Origin: Meiothermus sp. Pnk-1
Lineage (GTDB): Bacteria > Deinococcota > Deinococci > Deinococcales > Thermaceae
DNA: 64,000 nucleotides
NCBI RefSeq assembly: GCF_003226535.1
Contig: NZ_QKOB01000003.1
Location: 124,001 to 188,000 of the forward strand
Direction: 5' to 3'
Every line of letters begins with the position of its first letter. Positions within the stretch are counted from its first letter, which is position 1. This document shows, piece by piece, positions 39,660 through 47,131 of the stretch. The position numbers and the translations under genes were made by a program. Under the pieces are notes generated by a model. It was not told the origin of the DNA, did no database searches, and saw nothing but the letters and a program-made list of their open reading frames with translations.

Positions 39660-39664
39660 AGAGC

Positions 39665-40654
39665 ATGGAGAACCGCTTCGCCCAGCTCCTCACCCGTATC
39701 TCCCTCTCGGAGGGGGCCCTGCCCGCGCGCGTGCCGCTTCACCCCTTCGGGGAGTTCACCGCCAACGGCGGGAGCATGCGCTTCCGCTTCGATGCGGACA
39801 GCCTCGAGCGGGTCAAGGCCCAACTGCGGGAGAAAGGCGTGCCGTTCGTGATCGACCTCCACCACGCCACCCTCAAGGTCGAGGAGGGCAAGGCCGCCGA
39901 AGCCCCTGCGATGGGCTTCATCCATGACGTGGAAGTCGAGGGGGACACGGTTTACGGGATCGTGGAGTGGACCCCACTGGGCCAGGAGAAGGCGGCACAG
40001 GGCGGTTTTGCGTTCATTTCCCCGGTGCTGTACTACACCGAGGATGGGCATGTCGTGGGCTACCACAGTCACGCGCTAACGAATCGGCCCGGCACCGACC
40101 ATCAACGCCGGATCGGATTGGAGGAAAAGATGGATTGGCTCAAGCAAATGTTGGGCCTTCCCCAGGACGCTACCGACGAGCAGGTCAAGGCCGCGCTCGA
40201 GGCCGTCCAGGGAAAGGCCAGGCTGGGCGATCTGCTTATGCAGACGCTCGAGATCAGCTCACCCGAGCTGACGCCCGAGCTGCGCGGGCGCATCATCCGT
40301 ATGGCGGCCAACGAGGGCCTGGTCGAACAGGTTAACCAGCTCCGCCAGGCGCTGGAGGCCCAGGCCTCCGAACGTAAGAAGGAGCAGATCGAGACCCTCA
40401 TCCGGCAGGCGCTTGAGGACGGCCGCATCCCGGCTCAGGACGATGCCCGCATCAAGTTCTGGCGCGACCAGGCCGCCAAAGACCTCGAGGGCACCAGGGC
40501 CGCCCTCGAGATGATGCCCAGGCTGGTGCCCACCGCCCCGATCACCACCCCCGCCAAGCCCACCGACGGGGTCGCCGTACTCGAGGCCGACCTCCACGTC
40601 GCCTCGCTGCTGGGCCTCTCCGAAGACGAGCTCAAGAAATACGGAGGTAAGTGA
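39665..40654 (+). CDS. Head maturation protease/scaffold, Mu gpI-like
   Basis: A 329-residue protein from ATG 39665. The N-terminal 150 residues resemble the Mu I protease (VPFVIDLHHATLKVEEGKAA; GFAFISPVLYYTEDGHVVGY; HSHALTNRPG). The C-terminal half is a helical scaffold (QALEAQASERKKEQIETLIR...). It processes and shapes the prohead. Its stop overlaps the next start (TGATG). Confidence 0.85.
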   Translation: MENRFAQLLTRISLSEGALPARVPLHPFGEFTANGGSMRFRFDADSLERVKAQLREKGVPFVIDLHHATLKVEEGKAAEAPAMGFIHDVEVEGDTVYGIVEWTPLGQEKAAQGGFAFISPVLYYTEDGHVVGYHSHALTNRPGTDHQRRIGLEEKMDWLKQMLGLPQDATDEQVKAALEAVQGKARLGDLLMQTLEISSPELTPELRGRIIRMAANEGLVEQVNQLRQALEAQASERKKEQIETLIRQALEDGRIPAQDDARIKFWRDQAAKDLEGTRAALEMMPRLVPTAPITTPAKPTDGVAVLEADLHVASLLGLSEDELKKYGGK

Positions 40655-41064
40655 TGGCCGCTGCCACCGAAGCCCGCGACACCCCCCGCCGCAAGGGGGA
40701 AATTCTCAACCTGCCGGTCAAGGCCAACGTAAAGATTTACCAGGGCACCCTAGTGGTCCGCAACGGCGGCTATGCCGCCCCCGGCAGCACTGCGCTCAAC
40801 CTGGTGGCCCTGGGCCTGGCCACCGAGACGGTGGACAACACCGGCGGCGCGGATGGCGCCAAGCGCGTAAACGTCGAGCCCGGCATCTACCGCTTCGACA
40901 ACTCGGCCGCTGGCGATGCCATCGCCGAGACCGACATCGGCTCGGACTGTTACATCGTGGACGACTCCACCGTAGCCAAGACCAACGGCGGCGGCACCCG
41001 CTCCGTAGCCGGGAAGGTCTGGGCGGTGGACGCCGATGGGGTTTGGGTCAAGGTCGGGTTTTGA
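40654..41064 (+). CDS. Head decoration/cement protein
   Basis: A 136-residue protein (EILNLPVKANVKIYQGTLVV) rich in beta structure with IYRFDNSAAGDAIAETDIGS, AGKVWAVDADGVWVKVGF at the end. This fits small capsid cement proteins encoded between protease and major capsid genes. Name by position and composition. Confidence 0.65.
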   Translation: MAAATEARDTPRRKGEILNLPVKANVKIYQGTLVVRNGGYAAPGSTALNLVALGLATETVDNTGGADGAKRVNVEPGIYRFDNSAAGDAIAETDIGSDCYIVDDSTVAKTNGGGTRSVAGKVWAVDADGVWVKVGF

Positions 41065-41077
41065 CTGAGGTGATACC

Positions 41078-41992
41078 GTGATCATCAACTCCGCGAATCT
41101 GCAAGCATTGCGCAAAAACTTCCGCGCTCTGGCCGCACTCGGCATGAGCCAAGCCACCCCTCGCTGGAGCCAGCTCGCCATGCTGGCTCCCAGTACCACC
41201 GGTGAAAACACCTATGGGTGGCTGAAGGACATCCCCGGTATGCGCGAATGGGTCGGCGACCGGGTCATCCACAACATCTCCGAGGCCGAATACACCATCC
41301 GCAACAAGCAGTTCGAACTGACCGTGGGCGTCAAGCGCTCTCACATCGAGGACGATAACCTCGGGGTATATCGACCCATGTTCGAGGCCCTGGGAGCTCA
41401 GGTGGCCTACAGCCCCGACGAGCTGGTCTTCGGCCTGCTGCCCGCTGGCTTCAGCGAGAAGTGCTGGGACGGGAAAACCTTCTTCGCCACCGATCACCCG
41501 GTCAAGAAGGGCGTCACTTTCTCCAACAAGGGCACCAAGAAGCTCAGCGCCGCCAACTTCGAGGCCGCCCTGGCCCAAATGCAGAGCCTCAAGAACGCCG
41601 CCGGGCAGCCCCTGCGGGTGTTCATGGGGGAAGGAGATATGGCCCCTTTGCTGGTGGTGGGACCCACCAACCGGGCCACAGCGCTGGGCATCGTCGGCGT
41701 ACAGCAGCTCGCCAATGGGGCCGATAACCCCAACTACCGGGCCGCGCGGGTGTTGGTGCTACCCGAGCTGACCGGGCCCTACGCCGATATGTGGTTCCTC
41801 GCCGACACCACCAAACCGGTCAAGCCCCTGATCTTCCAGCGCCGCAAGGAGCCCGAGTTCGTAGCCCTGGACAACCCGGAGGATCCCAACGTCTTCCACA
41901 AGGACGAGTACCTCTACGGCTACGACGACCGGAAGGCCGCGGGCTATGGGTTCCCCCAGCTCATGTACGGCTCGACCGGCGAGGAGGCCTAG
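41078..41992 (+). CDS. Major capsid protein, Mu gpT-like
   Basis: A 304-residue protein from GTG 41078. Diagnostic Mu gpT segments: TYGWLKDIPGMREWVGDRVI, VGVKRSHIEDDNLGVYRPMF, RKEPEFVALDNPEDPNVFHK and YGYDDRKAAGYGFPQLMYGS. HK97-fold shell protein. Intact length. Confidence 0.95.
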   Translation: MIINSANLQALRKNFRALAALGMSQATPRWSQLAMLAPSTTGENTYGWLKDIPGMREWVGDRVIHNISEAEYTIRNKQFELTVGVKRSHIEDDNLGVYRPMFEALGAQVAYSPDELVFGLLPAGFSEKCWDGKTFFATDHPVKKGVTFSNKGTKKLSAANFEAALAQMQSLKNAAGQPLRVFMGEGDMAPLLVVGPTNRATALGIVGVQQLANGADNPNYRAARVLVLPELTGPYADMWFLADTTKPVKPLIFQRRKEPEFVALDNPEDPNVFHKDEYLYGYDDRKAAGYGFPQLMYGSTGEEA

Positions 41993-42021
41993 CAGCCAGC
42001 AGTCAGAGCTTCGGGGGCAGC

Positions 42022-42486
42022 GTGGGCGCGTACATTACCCGCAATGACATCGGCAACGCCATCGCCGAGGACGTGCTGAAGTACCTGGTGGACGACGAGC
42101 GCCAGGGGGCCATCACGCCCGCGGGCGAGGAGCGCATCGAGCAACGTATTCAGGATGCCGAATCCGAGGTGAACTCCTATCTCGCCCAGCGCTACACGCT
42201 GCCCCTACCCGAGGTGCCCCCGGTCCTGAAGGCCCGCACCCTGGACATCGCGGTCTACCGCCTGTTCTTGCGCCGCGGCATCCGGCCCGGCAGCGCCGAC
42301 GAGAGCGTGATCGATCAGTATCGGCTGGCGGTGTCCTGGCTCAAGGACGTGGCGACCGGCAAGGCCTCGCTCACCTTCGCCAACGGGCTCCAGGGCTCCG
42401 ACGGCGCCAAGGTGGACGGAGGGTCCAAGCCCCGCATCACGGCGCAACCCCGGCGCTTCAGCCGGGACAGCCTGGAGGACTTCTGA
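42022..42486 (+). CDS. Head-tail connector, Mu gp36-like (DUF1320)
   Basis: A 154-residue protein from GTG 42022 after GGGGGCAGC. YITRNDIGNAIAEDVLKYLV and EVNSYLAQRYTLPLPEVPPV with AVYRLFLRRG are typical. It forms part of the head-tail neck. Its stop overlaps the next ATG by one base. Confidence 0.85.
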   Translation: MGAYITRNDIGNAIAEDVLKYLVDDERQGAITPAGEERIEQRIQDAESEVNSYLAQRYTLPLPEVPPVLKARTLDIAVYRLFLRRGIRPGSADESVIDQYRLAVSWLKDVATGKASLTFANGLQGSDGAKVDGGSKPRITAQPRRFSRDSLEDF

Positions 42487-42998
42487 TGGGCGTGCGCATC
42501 AGCGGTGACCTCGAGGGCCTCGAGCGCCGGCTGCGCAGCATGCGCGACCTCTCCCTACGCCCCGCAGCCCGCAAGATCGGCGAGGCGCTGGTCTCCAGTA
42601 GTATCCGTCGCTTCAACGAGCAGAAGGCCCCCGACGGCACCCCCTGGCAGCCCCTGGCCGCCTCCACCATCGCCCCACGCAAGCGGGACTTCACTCGCTC
42701 TGGACGGTTACGCAAGAGCGCCGAGCGTCGGCTAGTGAATCGCAAGATCTTGATCCAAACCGCACGGCTGCGCAATTCCATCGCATTCACGGTCAACGGC
42801 ACCACGGTCGCGGTAGGGACCAACGTGGTCTATGCCGCCACCCACCAGTTCGGGGCCAAAGCCGGGGCCTTCGGCCGGACCTCCAGAGGCCAGGCCATCC
42901 CCTTCGGCGACATCCCGGCGCGGCCCTTCCTGGGAATCTCCCGGGAGGACCAGGTTGAGATCGAGCGCATCCTCAAGGGGGGGCTGGACACGCTATGA
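42486..42998 (+). CDS. Virion morphogenesis protein, Mu gpG-like
   Basis: A 170-residue protein: APDGTPWQPLAASTIAPRKR, TARLRNSIAFTVNGTTVAVG, YAATHQFGAK and IPARPFLGIS are the family marks. Tail completion or neck role. Stop overlaps the next start (ATGA). Confidence 0.85.
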   Translation: MGVRISGDLEGLERRLRSMRDLSLRPAARKIGEALVSSSIRRFNEQKAPDGTPWQPLAASTIAPRKRDFTRSGRLRKSAERRLVNRKILIQTARLRNSIAFTVNGTTVAVGTNVVYAATHQFGAKAGAFGRTSRGQAIPFGDIPARPFLGISREDQVEIERILKGGLDTL

Positions 42999-43501
42999 CC
43001 TTCGAGATCGCCCGCCAGCACCTCATCAATGCCCTGCGGCACGCTGGCCTGCCCGAACGCTACATCCTGCAGACGCAGGTCCCTGACCAGGAGTACCCCA
43101 GCGGCGTGGCGGCCTACCTCTACCCCGTTTCGGGCCGGATGACCCGCGACGGCAGCCGCGTCCGCGCCGACCAGGATCCCACCATACGGCGGCTGTGGGA
43201 GGGGAGCGGAAATCTGCGCCTGACGCTCTTCGCCCGAGACCAGGCCGAGCTCGCTCAGCTTCTACAGGGCATCCTAGAGTTCCTATACGACAACACCCTG
43301 ACTCACCCGAACGGACAGCCGCTGGAGTTCCCAAGCGGCCCGGTTGGGATTTCGTACGTCGACAACGAGGGCATCCTGGTGTCCCAGAACGCGGTCATTT
43401 TGGACTTCCCGTTTGAGCTGGCGATTTTCCGTGAGCACGGCTGGGTCCCGATCGAGATCCAGATCGAAGCAGAGATCGAAGGAGGAGCAGATGGCGAGTG
43501 A
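42995..43501 (+). CDS. Tail terminator/neck protein, Mu gp37 position
   Basis: A 168-residue protein. RLTLFARDQAELAQLLQGIL and the ending QNAVILDFPFELAIFREHGW, VPIEIQIEAEIEGG resemble phage tail terminator folds. The gene order (gpG, gp37, gp38, sheath) supports it. Confidence 0.65.
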   Translation: MTFEIARQHLINALRHAGLPERYILQTQVPDQEYPSGVAAYLYPVSGRMTRDGSRVRADQDPTIRRLWEGSGNLRLTLFARDQAELAQLLQGILEFLYDNTLTHPNGQPLEFPSGPVGISYVDNEGILVSQNAVILDFPFELAIFREHGWVPIEIQIEAEIEGGADGE

Positions 43502-43694
43502 AGAGAAAGGCGGCGAGAAGCCCCTGAACCCCACCATCGAAGAGCACGCCAAAACGCTGGGCACCCCGGCCTGGGCGCTGGCGGGCGTGAAGGTGCGCGA
43601 ACGGTGGGCCGAGGGCCAGCGGGTCACCGAAGCGGCCTTCAGGGCCGCAGTCGAGCGCTTCCTCAAAGGCCCCACCGACGGGAGGGTTGAGTAA
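43491..43694 (+). CDS. Small tail protein, Mu gp38-like position
   Basis: A 67-residue protein from ATG 43491 after GGAGGAGCAG. TLGTPAWALAGVKVRERWAE and VERFLKGPTDGR fit the small protein found directly before the sheath gene in Mu-like phages. Overlaps both neighbours (10 bases; TAATG). Confidence 0.65.
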   Translation: MASEEKGGEKPLNPTIEEHAKTLGTPAWALAGVKVRERWAEGQRVTEAAFRAAVERFLKGPTDGRVE

Positions 43695-45112
43695 TGGCAC
43701 GTCTACCGGGCGTATATCCAGAAATCCAGGACGGCGGGCTTGGCATCGTCGCACCCGCAGGTGACGGGCAGCGGGTAATTGTGGGGGTATCCAGCGCGGG
43801 GCCCGTGAACCAGGTCGTCGCCGTGTCCGACCTCGGCGACGTGCCGAGCAAGCTGGGCACCGGCCCGCTGGCCCGCGCGGTGGCCGATCAGCTCGCCTTC
43901 GGCGGCGGTCAGGTCTACGCGGTGCGCGGCAGCGCGGACGTGGCGGGCGTGGTCACCCCCGACGCGGCGAACCCCACCACCCCGGCCGTCACCATCACCG
44001 GCAACCCGCTTGACGCCTACGAGCTGGTGGTGACCATCACCAAGGCCGGAGCTATCGGCACCAGCGCCTTCACCTACAGCCTGGACGGCGGAGACACGGT
44101 GTCGGCGCAGATCGCTACCGCCGCCACCTATACCATTCCGGGTACGGGCTTGACGCTCAACTGCGCCGTGGGCAACTATGTACTGGACTCGGTATACAAG
44201 TTCAACGCCACCGCCCCCAAGCTCTCGGTAAGTAGCGCCCAGGCCGCGATTCGGGCCGCCCTCAACACCAACCTGCTCTATGAGTACATCCAGCTCGCCC
44301 AGCCCTCCGACGCAGCCACGTGGGCCGCGCTGGACGCTCTGGCGGTCGAAGCGGCCAACAACTTCCGCTACATCTTCTTCCTGGCCGAAACCGTGCCTCC
44401 GGACGCGGCTACCGACGTGGACACCTGGGTCAACGCTCGCCTGGCCGAGATGGCTAGCTTCAGCTCCAAGCACGTGGCGGTCGTGGCCGCCTACGGCGAG
44501 GTGGTCGACACCCTCACCGGGCGCATCGAGGTACAGAGCCTGGCTGCACGTATCGGGGCCCGCCTAAGTGCTAGCCCGGTACACGTCAAGGCCTCCTGGG
44601 TACGGCCTGGGCCGCTGCCTGGTGTAGTGGAGATCGCCCCTTTCGTTATCAGCGGCACGGTTAAGTCCACCACGTTCACCAATGCTCACGCCCTGGCCCT
44701 AGAGCAGGCCGGCTTCACCACGGTCTACAAACTCGAGGGCCTTTCCGGGGTGTTCGTGGTGGAGGACCGGATGGCCGCCGCGCCCACCTCCGACTTCAAG
44801 GTCATCGCCAACCGGCGGGTGGTCAACAAGGCGGTCCAGCAGGTGCGGCAGGCCCTCCTGCCCTACGTACAGCAGGACCAGGACCCCACGGCGGCCAGCG
44901 CCACACTGAAGGCGATGGAGGCCGACGCCCAGCAGTCGCTGAACGCCATGATCGCGCGCGGCGAGGCGGTGAGGGCTACGGTGGTGATCCCGCCCGGCCA
45001 GGATATCCTCGCCACCTCGCAGATCACCATCCGCGTGCGCATCGTGCCCAAGGGCTACTCGAGGGAGATCATCCTCGATCTCGGGCTCGAGAATCCCTTC
45101 AAAACCGCTTGA
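43694..45112 (+). CDS. Contractile tail sheath protein, Mu gpL-like
   Basis: A 472-residue protein. N-terminal RLPGVYPEIQDGG and GQRVIVGVSSAGPVNQVVAV, middle HVKASWVRPGPLPGVVEIAP, and C-terminal ITIRVRIVPKGYSREIILDL, GLENPF are classic sheath features. It shows the phage is a myovirus. Confidence 0.95.
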   Translation: MARLPGVYPEIQDGGLGIVAPAGDGQRVIVGVSSAGPVNQVVAVSDLGDVPSKLGTGPLARAVADQLAFGGGQVYAVRGSADVAGVVTPDAANPTTPAVTITGNPLDAYELVVTITKAGAIGTSAFTYSLDGGDTVSAQIATAATYTIPGTGLTLNCAVGNYVLDSVYKFNATAPKLSVSSAQAAIRAALNTNLLYEYIQLAQPSDAATWAALDALAVEAANNFRYIFFLAETVPPDAATDVDTWVNARLAEMASFSSKHVAVVAAYGEVVDTLTGRIEVQSLAARIGARLSASPVHVKASWVRPGPLPGVVEIAPFVISGTVKSTTFTNAHALALEQAGFTTVYKLEGLSGVFVVEDRMAAAPTSDFKVIANRRVVNKAVQQVRQALLPYVQQDQDPTAASATLKAMEADAQQSLNAMIARGEAVRATVVIPPGQDILATSQITIRVRIVPKGYSREIILDLGLENPFKTA

Positions 45113-45120
45113 GGTAAGTC

Positions 45121-45552
45121 ATGGTTAACGGACGCTACTACGACTGGGAGCACATCACCATCAAGCTCAAGGGTGGGACCCTGGTAGACGTCGATTCTAT
45201 CGAGTACAGCGACGAGCAAAAGCTCAACCGCAAGTACGGGAAGGGCCGCAAGACTCGTGGCTATACCCTGGGTAACAAGCAGGGTTCGGGCAAGCTCTCG
45301 CTGATGCGTGAAGAGTACGAGCGCCTGATCCAGGATGCCGATGTCAAGGCCAAAGGCCTGTACGGTATCGACCCGGTGAACATCATCGTCTCGTTCGATA
45401 AGGGGGACGGCGTGGTCAGCACCGATACCCTTGAGGCCGTCAAGTTCACCAAGCGTAGCTTCTCCGGCATCGAACAGGACACCGAGGGCCCTACGGTAGA
45501 GTTGGAGTTCGAGATCCTCGGCGACATCATCACCGACGGCGTACCTGCCTAA
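45121..45552 (+). CDS. Tail tube protein, Mu gpM-like
   Basis: A 143-residue protein (YYDWEHITIKLKGGTLVDVD, SIEYSDEQKLNRKYGKGRKT, RGYTLGNKQGSGKLSLMREE). The family forms the inner tail tube. Directly follows the sheath gene. Confidence 0.9.
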   Translation: MVNGRYYDWEHITIKLKGGTLVDVDSIEYSDEQKLNRKYGKGRKTRGYTLGNKQGSGKLSLMREEYERLIQDADVKAKGLYGIDPVNIIVSFDKGDGVVSTDTLEAVKFTKRSFSGIEQDTEGPTVELEFEILGDIITDGVPA

Positions 45553-45565
45553 GCTAAGGAGCCAC

Positions 45566-45820
45566 ATGGAGAAAGCCTTCTACACCTTTGAGCACGAGGG
45601 CGTAAGCTATCGTTTCAGCCGCCCATCTGCCCAACAGATCGACGCAACCATCGCAAGGGCCCGCAAGAGCCCCACAGAGGCGGCTGCCAGCTTCACCCGG
45701 GCAATCATCGACCGCGACCAGCGGGAGGCATGGGATGCTCTGCTAGCCGAATATCCCGGGTTCGCCCAACGCGTCACCGAGGGCGTGCTCGAAAAGCTGG
45801 GTTTTCCGATCGGGGGCTAG
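45566..45820 (+). CDS. Tail assembly chaperone, short form (Mu gp41-like)
   Basis: An 84-residue protein that directly follows the tail tube gene, with AAGGAG before the ATG. VSYRFSRPSAQQIDATIARA fits the chaperone fold. Near the 3' end, GGGTTTT at 45799-45805 is in the X XXY YYZ register, allowing a -1 shift into the downstream frame. Confidence 0.8.
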   Translation: MEKAFYTFEHEGVSYRFSRPSAQQIDATIARARKSPTEAAASFTRAIIDRDQREAWDALLAEYPGFAQRVTEGVLEKLGFPIGG

Positions 45821-45996
45821 CGACGCGGCTGGCGGAACCCCTCAGCCCGTTGCAGCAGTATGCCGCCCTCATCCGCCACTGGCTCCACGAACCTCCTTCT
45901 CCTGACCTCGACGTTTTCATAGAGCAGACCCGCCAAGCGCTCTGGCTAGAACGCCGCTACTATCCCCCCACCAAGCCCCAGCCCGGCCCCACCTGA
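45799..45996 (+). CDS. Frameshift extension of the tail chaperone (Mu gp42-like)
   Basis: A -1 shift at GGGTTTT gives, after the slip, SDRGLATRLAEPLSPLQQYA and a further 40 residues to TGA at 45994-45996, a fusion of about 143 residues. The extension (LIRHWLHEPPSPDLDVFIEQ) has no start or ribosome site of its own. Short and long chaperone forms made by frameshift are a rule in long-tailed phages. Confidence 0.75.
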   Translation, partial: GFSDRGLATRLAEPLSPLQQYAALIRHWLHEPPSPDLDVFIEQTRQALWLERRYYPPTKPQPGPT

Positions 45997-46009
45997 GGGG
46001 CCGGTTCCT
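45983..46009 (+). terminator. Terminator of the right late arm
   Basis: CCGGCCCC (45983-45990) and GGGGCCGG (45997-46004) with a 6-base loop, then TTCCTATTT. It overlaps the stop of the frameshift product. Confidence 0.7.
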
Positions 46010-46110
46010 ATTTCGCAGTTACCCACAGCCAGCCACACTATGGTCTGGTCTAGGAAGAATAGCCCCACCCGAGAACGTTCAGGACAAAGATTAAGGTCGG
46101 GTTCTCATAA

Positions 46111-46400
46111 TCCAACTTGGAAACCAGGATGGACAACTTCTACTGAGTTTAGAAAGTGAGGTTTGTCGCGCAGCAGAAAAAGAAAACTCGATCAGGGCGG
46201 TAGAAATCCAGCTTGGACACCTCAGCGCCAGCTTGGACATCGTGTGTGTAAATTTGAAAAATGTTTTTCATTCAATCCTTCGGCAAGAAATTCGAAGCTT
46301 AAGGCAAAAATCCAACTTGGACATCCCAGTCAACCAGCTTGGACATTCGAGGGGATTTGGAGGCCCAGGCTGGATTATGAGAGCGCCCCAGCTTGGACAT
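46111..46400 (+). repeat. Array of CCAGCTTGGACAT motifs near the right prophage end
   Basis: CCA(G/A)CTTGGACA(T/C) occurs at 46208-46220, 46228-46240, 46312-46324, 46334-46346 and 46388-46400, with a degenerate copy at 46112-46124. Two pairs are spaced 20 and 22 bases. All face the right end. Next to end-type sites (30269, 46569) the same TGGACA core occurs 22 bases after TGACAAATAGC, so it may be a second class of transposase site. The stretch 46014-46528 is non-coding. Confidence 0.7.
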
Positions 46401-46528
46401 CCGGACTGGGGCCAGCGGCAGGCCCTACAGGCTCGCCACCACATGCCATACGCGCGATCAGGGCGGAGATAGACAGTTTTATCCGCAACGTCAGCCCCGT
46501 TCTCAGAATCCTCATACAAGCCCACTTC

Positions 46529-46735
46529 TGACAAATAGCGTGAATCAAATTGACAAATAGCGCGACCCAGAATGGACAATTCTGACAAATAGCATGACCC
46601 ACCCTCATCATCGAAAAGGCCGCGCTCAGTTCCACCCGAACACAGCCTTTTTACGCTTGCCGCCGCGCTTCACACCACTTGATTCCAGCTCGTTCTACTT
46701 AATACGGCTACTGACCAATACCGTAGAGCATTACA
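46529..46735 (+). repeat. Right prophage end: four transposase-type sites
   Basis: TGACAAATAGCGTGA at 46529, TGACAAATAGCGCGA at 46551 and TGACAAATAGCATGA at 46583, then the terminal site CTGACCAATACCGTAG (46711-46726) and the end ...TTACA at 46735. The copies are inverted relative to the left end. The gap of about 130 bases between the last internal site and the terminal one makes the two ends asymmetric. Confidence 0.8.
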
Positions 46736-46740
46736 CATAC
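46736..46740. repeat. Right target-site duplication CATAC
   Basis: Second copy of CATAC, directly after the right prophage end. See the left copy at 15078-15082. Confidence 0.8.
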
Positions 46741-46890
46741 CGCCTTGGACGGCGTTAGTCATATCGCATCTCGCCTGCGCCAATATTAAAACAGTATTAA
46801 GCCCCAAGTGTTAATCCGCAGAAATAGCGGACTCAGAAGCAAATCGGGCAGCGAGGTAGATCAAGGCTACCACTGACAAACAGCTTGACC
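46741..46890. other. Host intergenic DNA with two degenerate end-type sites
   Basis: This is the original upstream region of the lipoprotein now at 14,610-15,080. AAGGCG, its ribosome site, is next to the duplication (minus strand). It also holds TGACAAACAGCTTGACCC (46874-46891) and a weaker GAAATAGCGGACTCA (46822), both like the prophage-end sites although outside the prophage. No gene is visible. Confidence 0.5.
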
Positions 46891-46980
46891 CGCCCCTATC
46901 CCTAAGGCGGTCTTTTTGCCCTCACCACCTCATGCCCCCCAAATCCAGCCCCCTACCGCCGAGCGTTACGCTTTGGCCTG

Positions 46981-47037
46981 GTGGTAGGGTAGTGGGATAG
47001 AAGTGGGAGCAAGTGGTAAAACGTGGTACAACCGTGG
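46981..47037 (+). promoter_or_regulatory. Putative MraZ operator: six GTGG(G/T) repeats
   Basis: GTGG(G/T) starts at 46981, 46992, 47003, 47013, 47023 and 47034, a spacing of 10-11 bases, one helical turn. The known MraZ site is a set of direct TGGG-type repeats about 10 bases apart in front of mraZ. A further GTGGG lies at 47066. The remaining leader to 47131 has no clear promoter boxes. Confidence 0.7.
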
Positions 47038-47131
47038 TAACCTGAGGTACAGAACAACCCTTCGGGTGGGAAAGTGCTCAGATAAAGACACAACCTCCCT
47101 TCAGAACGCAGTTTTTAGGCCCGGGTGAGAG

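Larger units (their letters stand above)
15083..46735. mobile_element. Mu-like transposable prophage, 31,653 bp
   Basis: The limits are set by CATAC duplications and by imperfect inverted ends: left TGTCATGTGCCACGCTATTT..., right (reverse complement) TGTAATGCTCTACGGTATTG..., matching at 19 of the first 25 bases and both starting with TG as Mu ends do. Inside are a DDE transposase, MuB-like ATPase, Cro/LexA-type switch, lysis candidates, terminase, portal, MuF, protease, capsid, sheath, tube, tape measure and baseplate. All essential modules look intact, so it may be inducible. Order differs from Mu: the switch is central and late genes form two divergent arms. Confidence 0.9.

Noticed and set aside
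39359-39664. Longer protease frame starting at 39359
   Set aside because: The first hundred codons overlap the holin-like gene in another frame and are Gly/Arg/His-rich shadow. The family-like sequence begins at ATG 39665.
46163-46531. 122-codon frame near the right prophage end
   Set aside because: It is built from the CCAGCTTGGACAT repeats and has no ribosome site or protein-like composition. I treat the region as a non-coding binding-site array.
46111-46600. Possible CRISPR array
   Set aside because: Motifs are 13-19 bases at irregular steps (20 to about 80) with no uniform repeat-spacer pattern, no cas genes, and mirror copies at the other prophage end.
15088-46601. Prophage limits at the outermost TGACAAATAG-type copies
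   Set aside because: The 5-base flanks there (TGTCA and CCCTC) do not match. The pair 15083/46735 gives both a matching CATAC duplication and a longer inverted end.
15076-46607. CTCAT as target duplication
   Set aside because: It occurs near both ends, but would leave ends beginning AC and GG with no mutual similarity.
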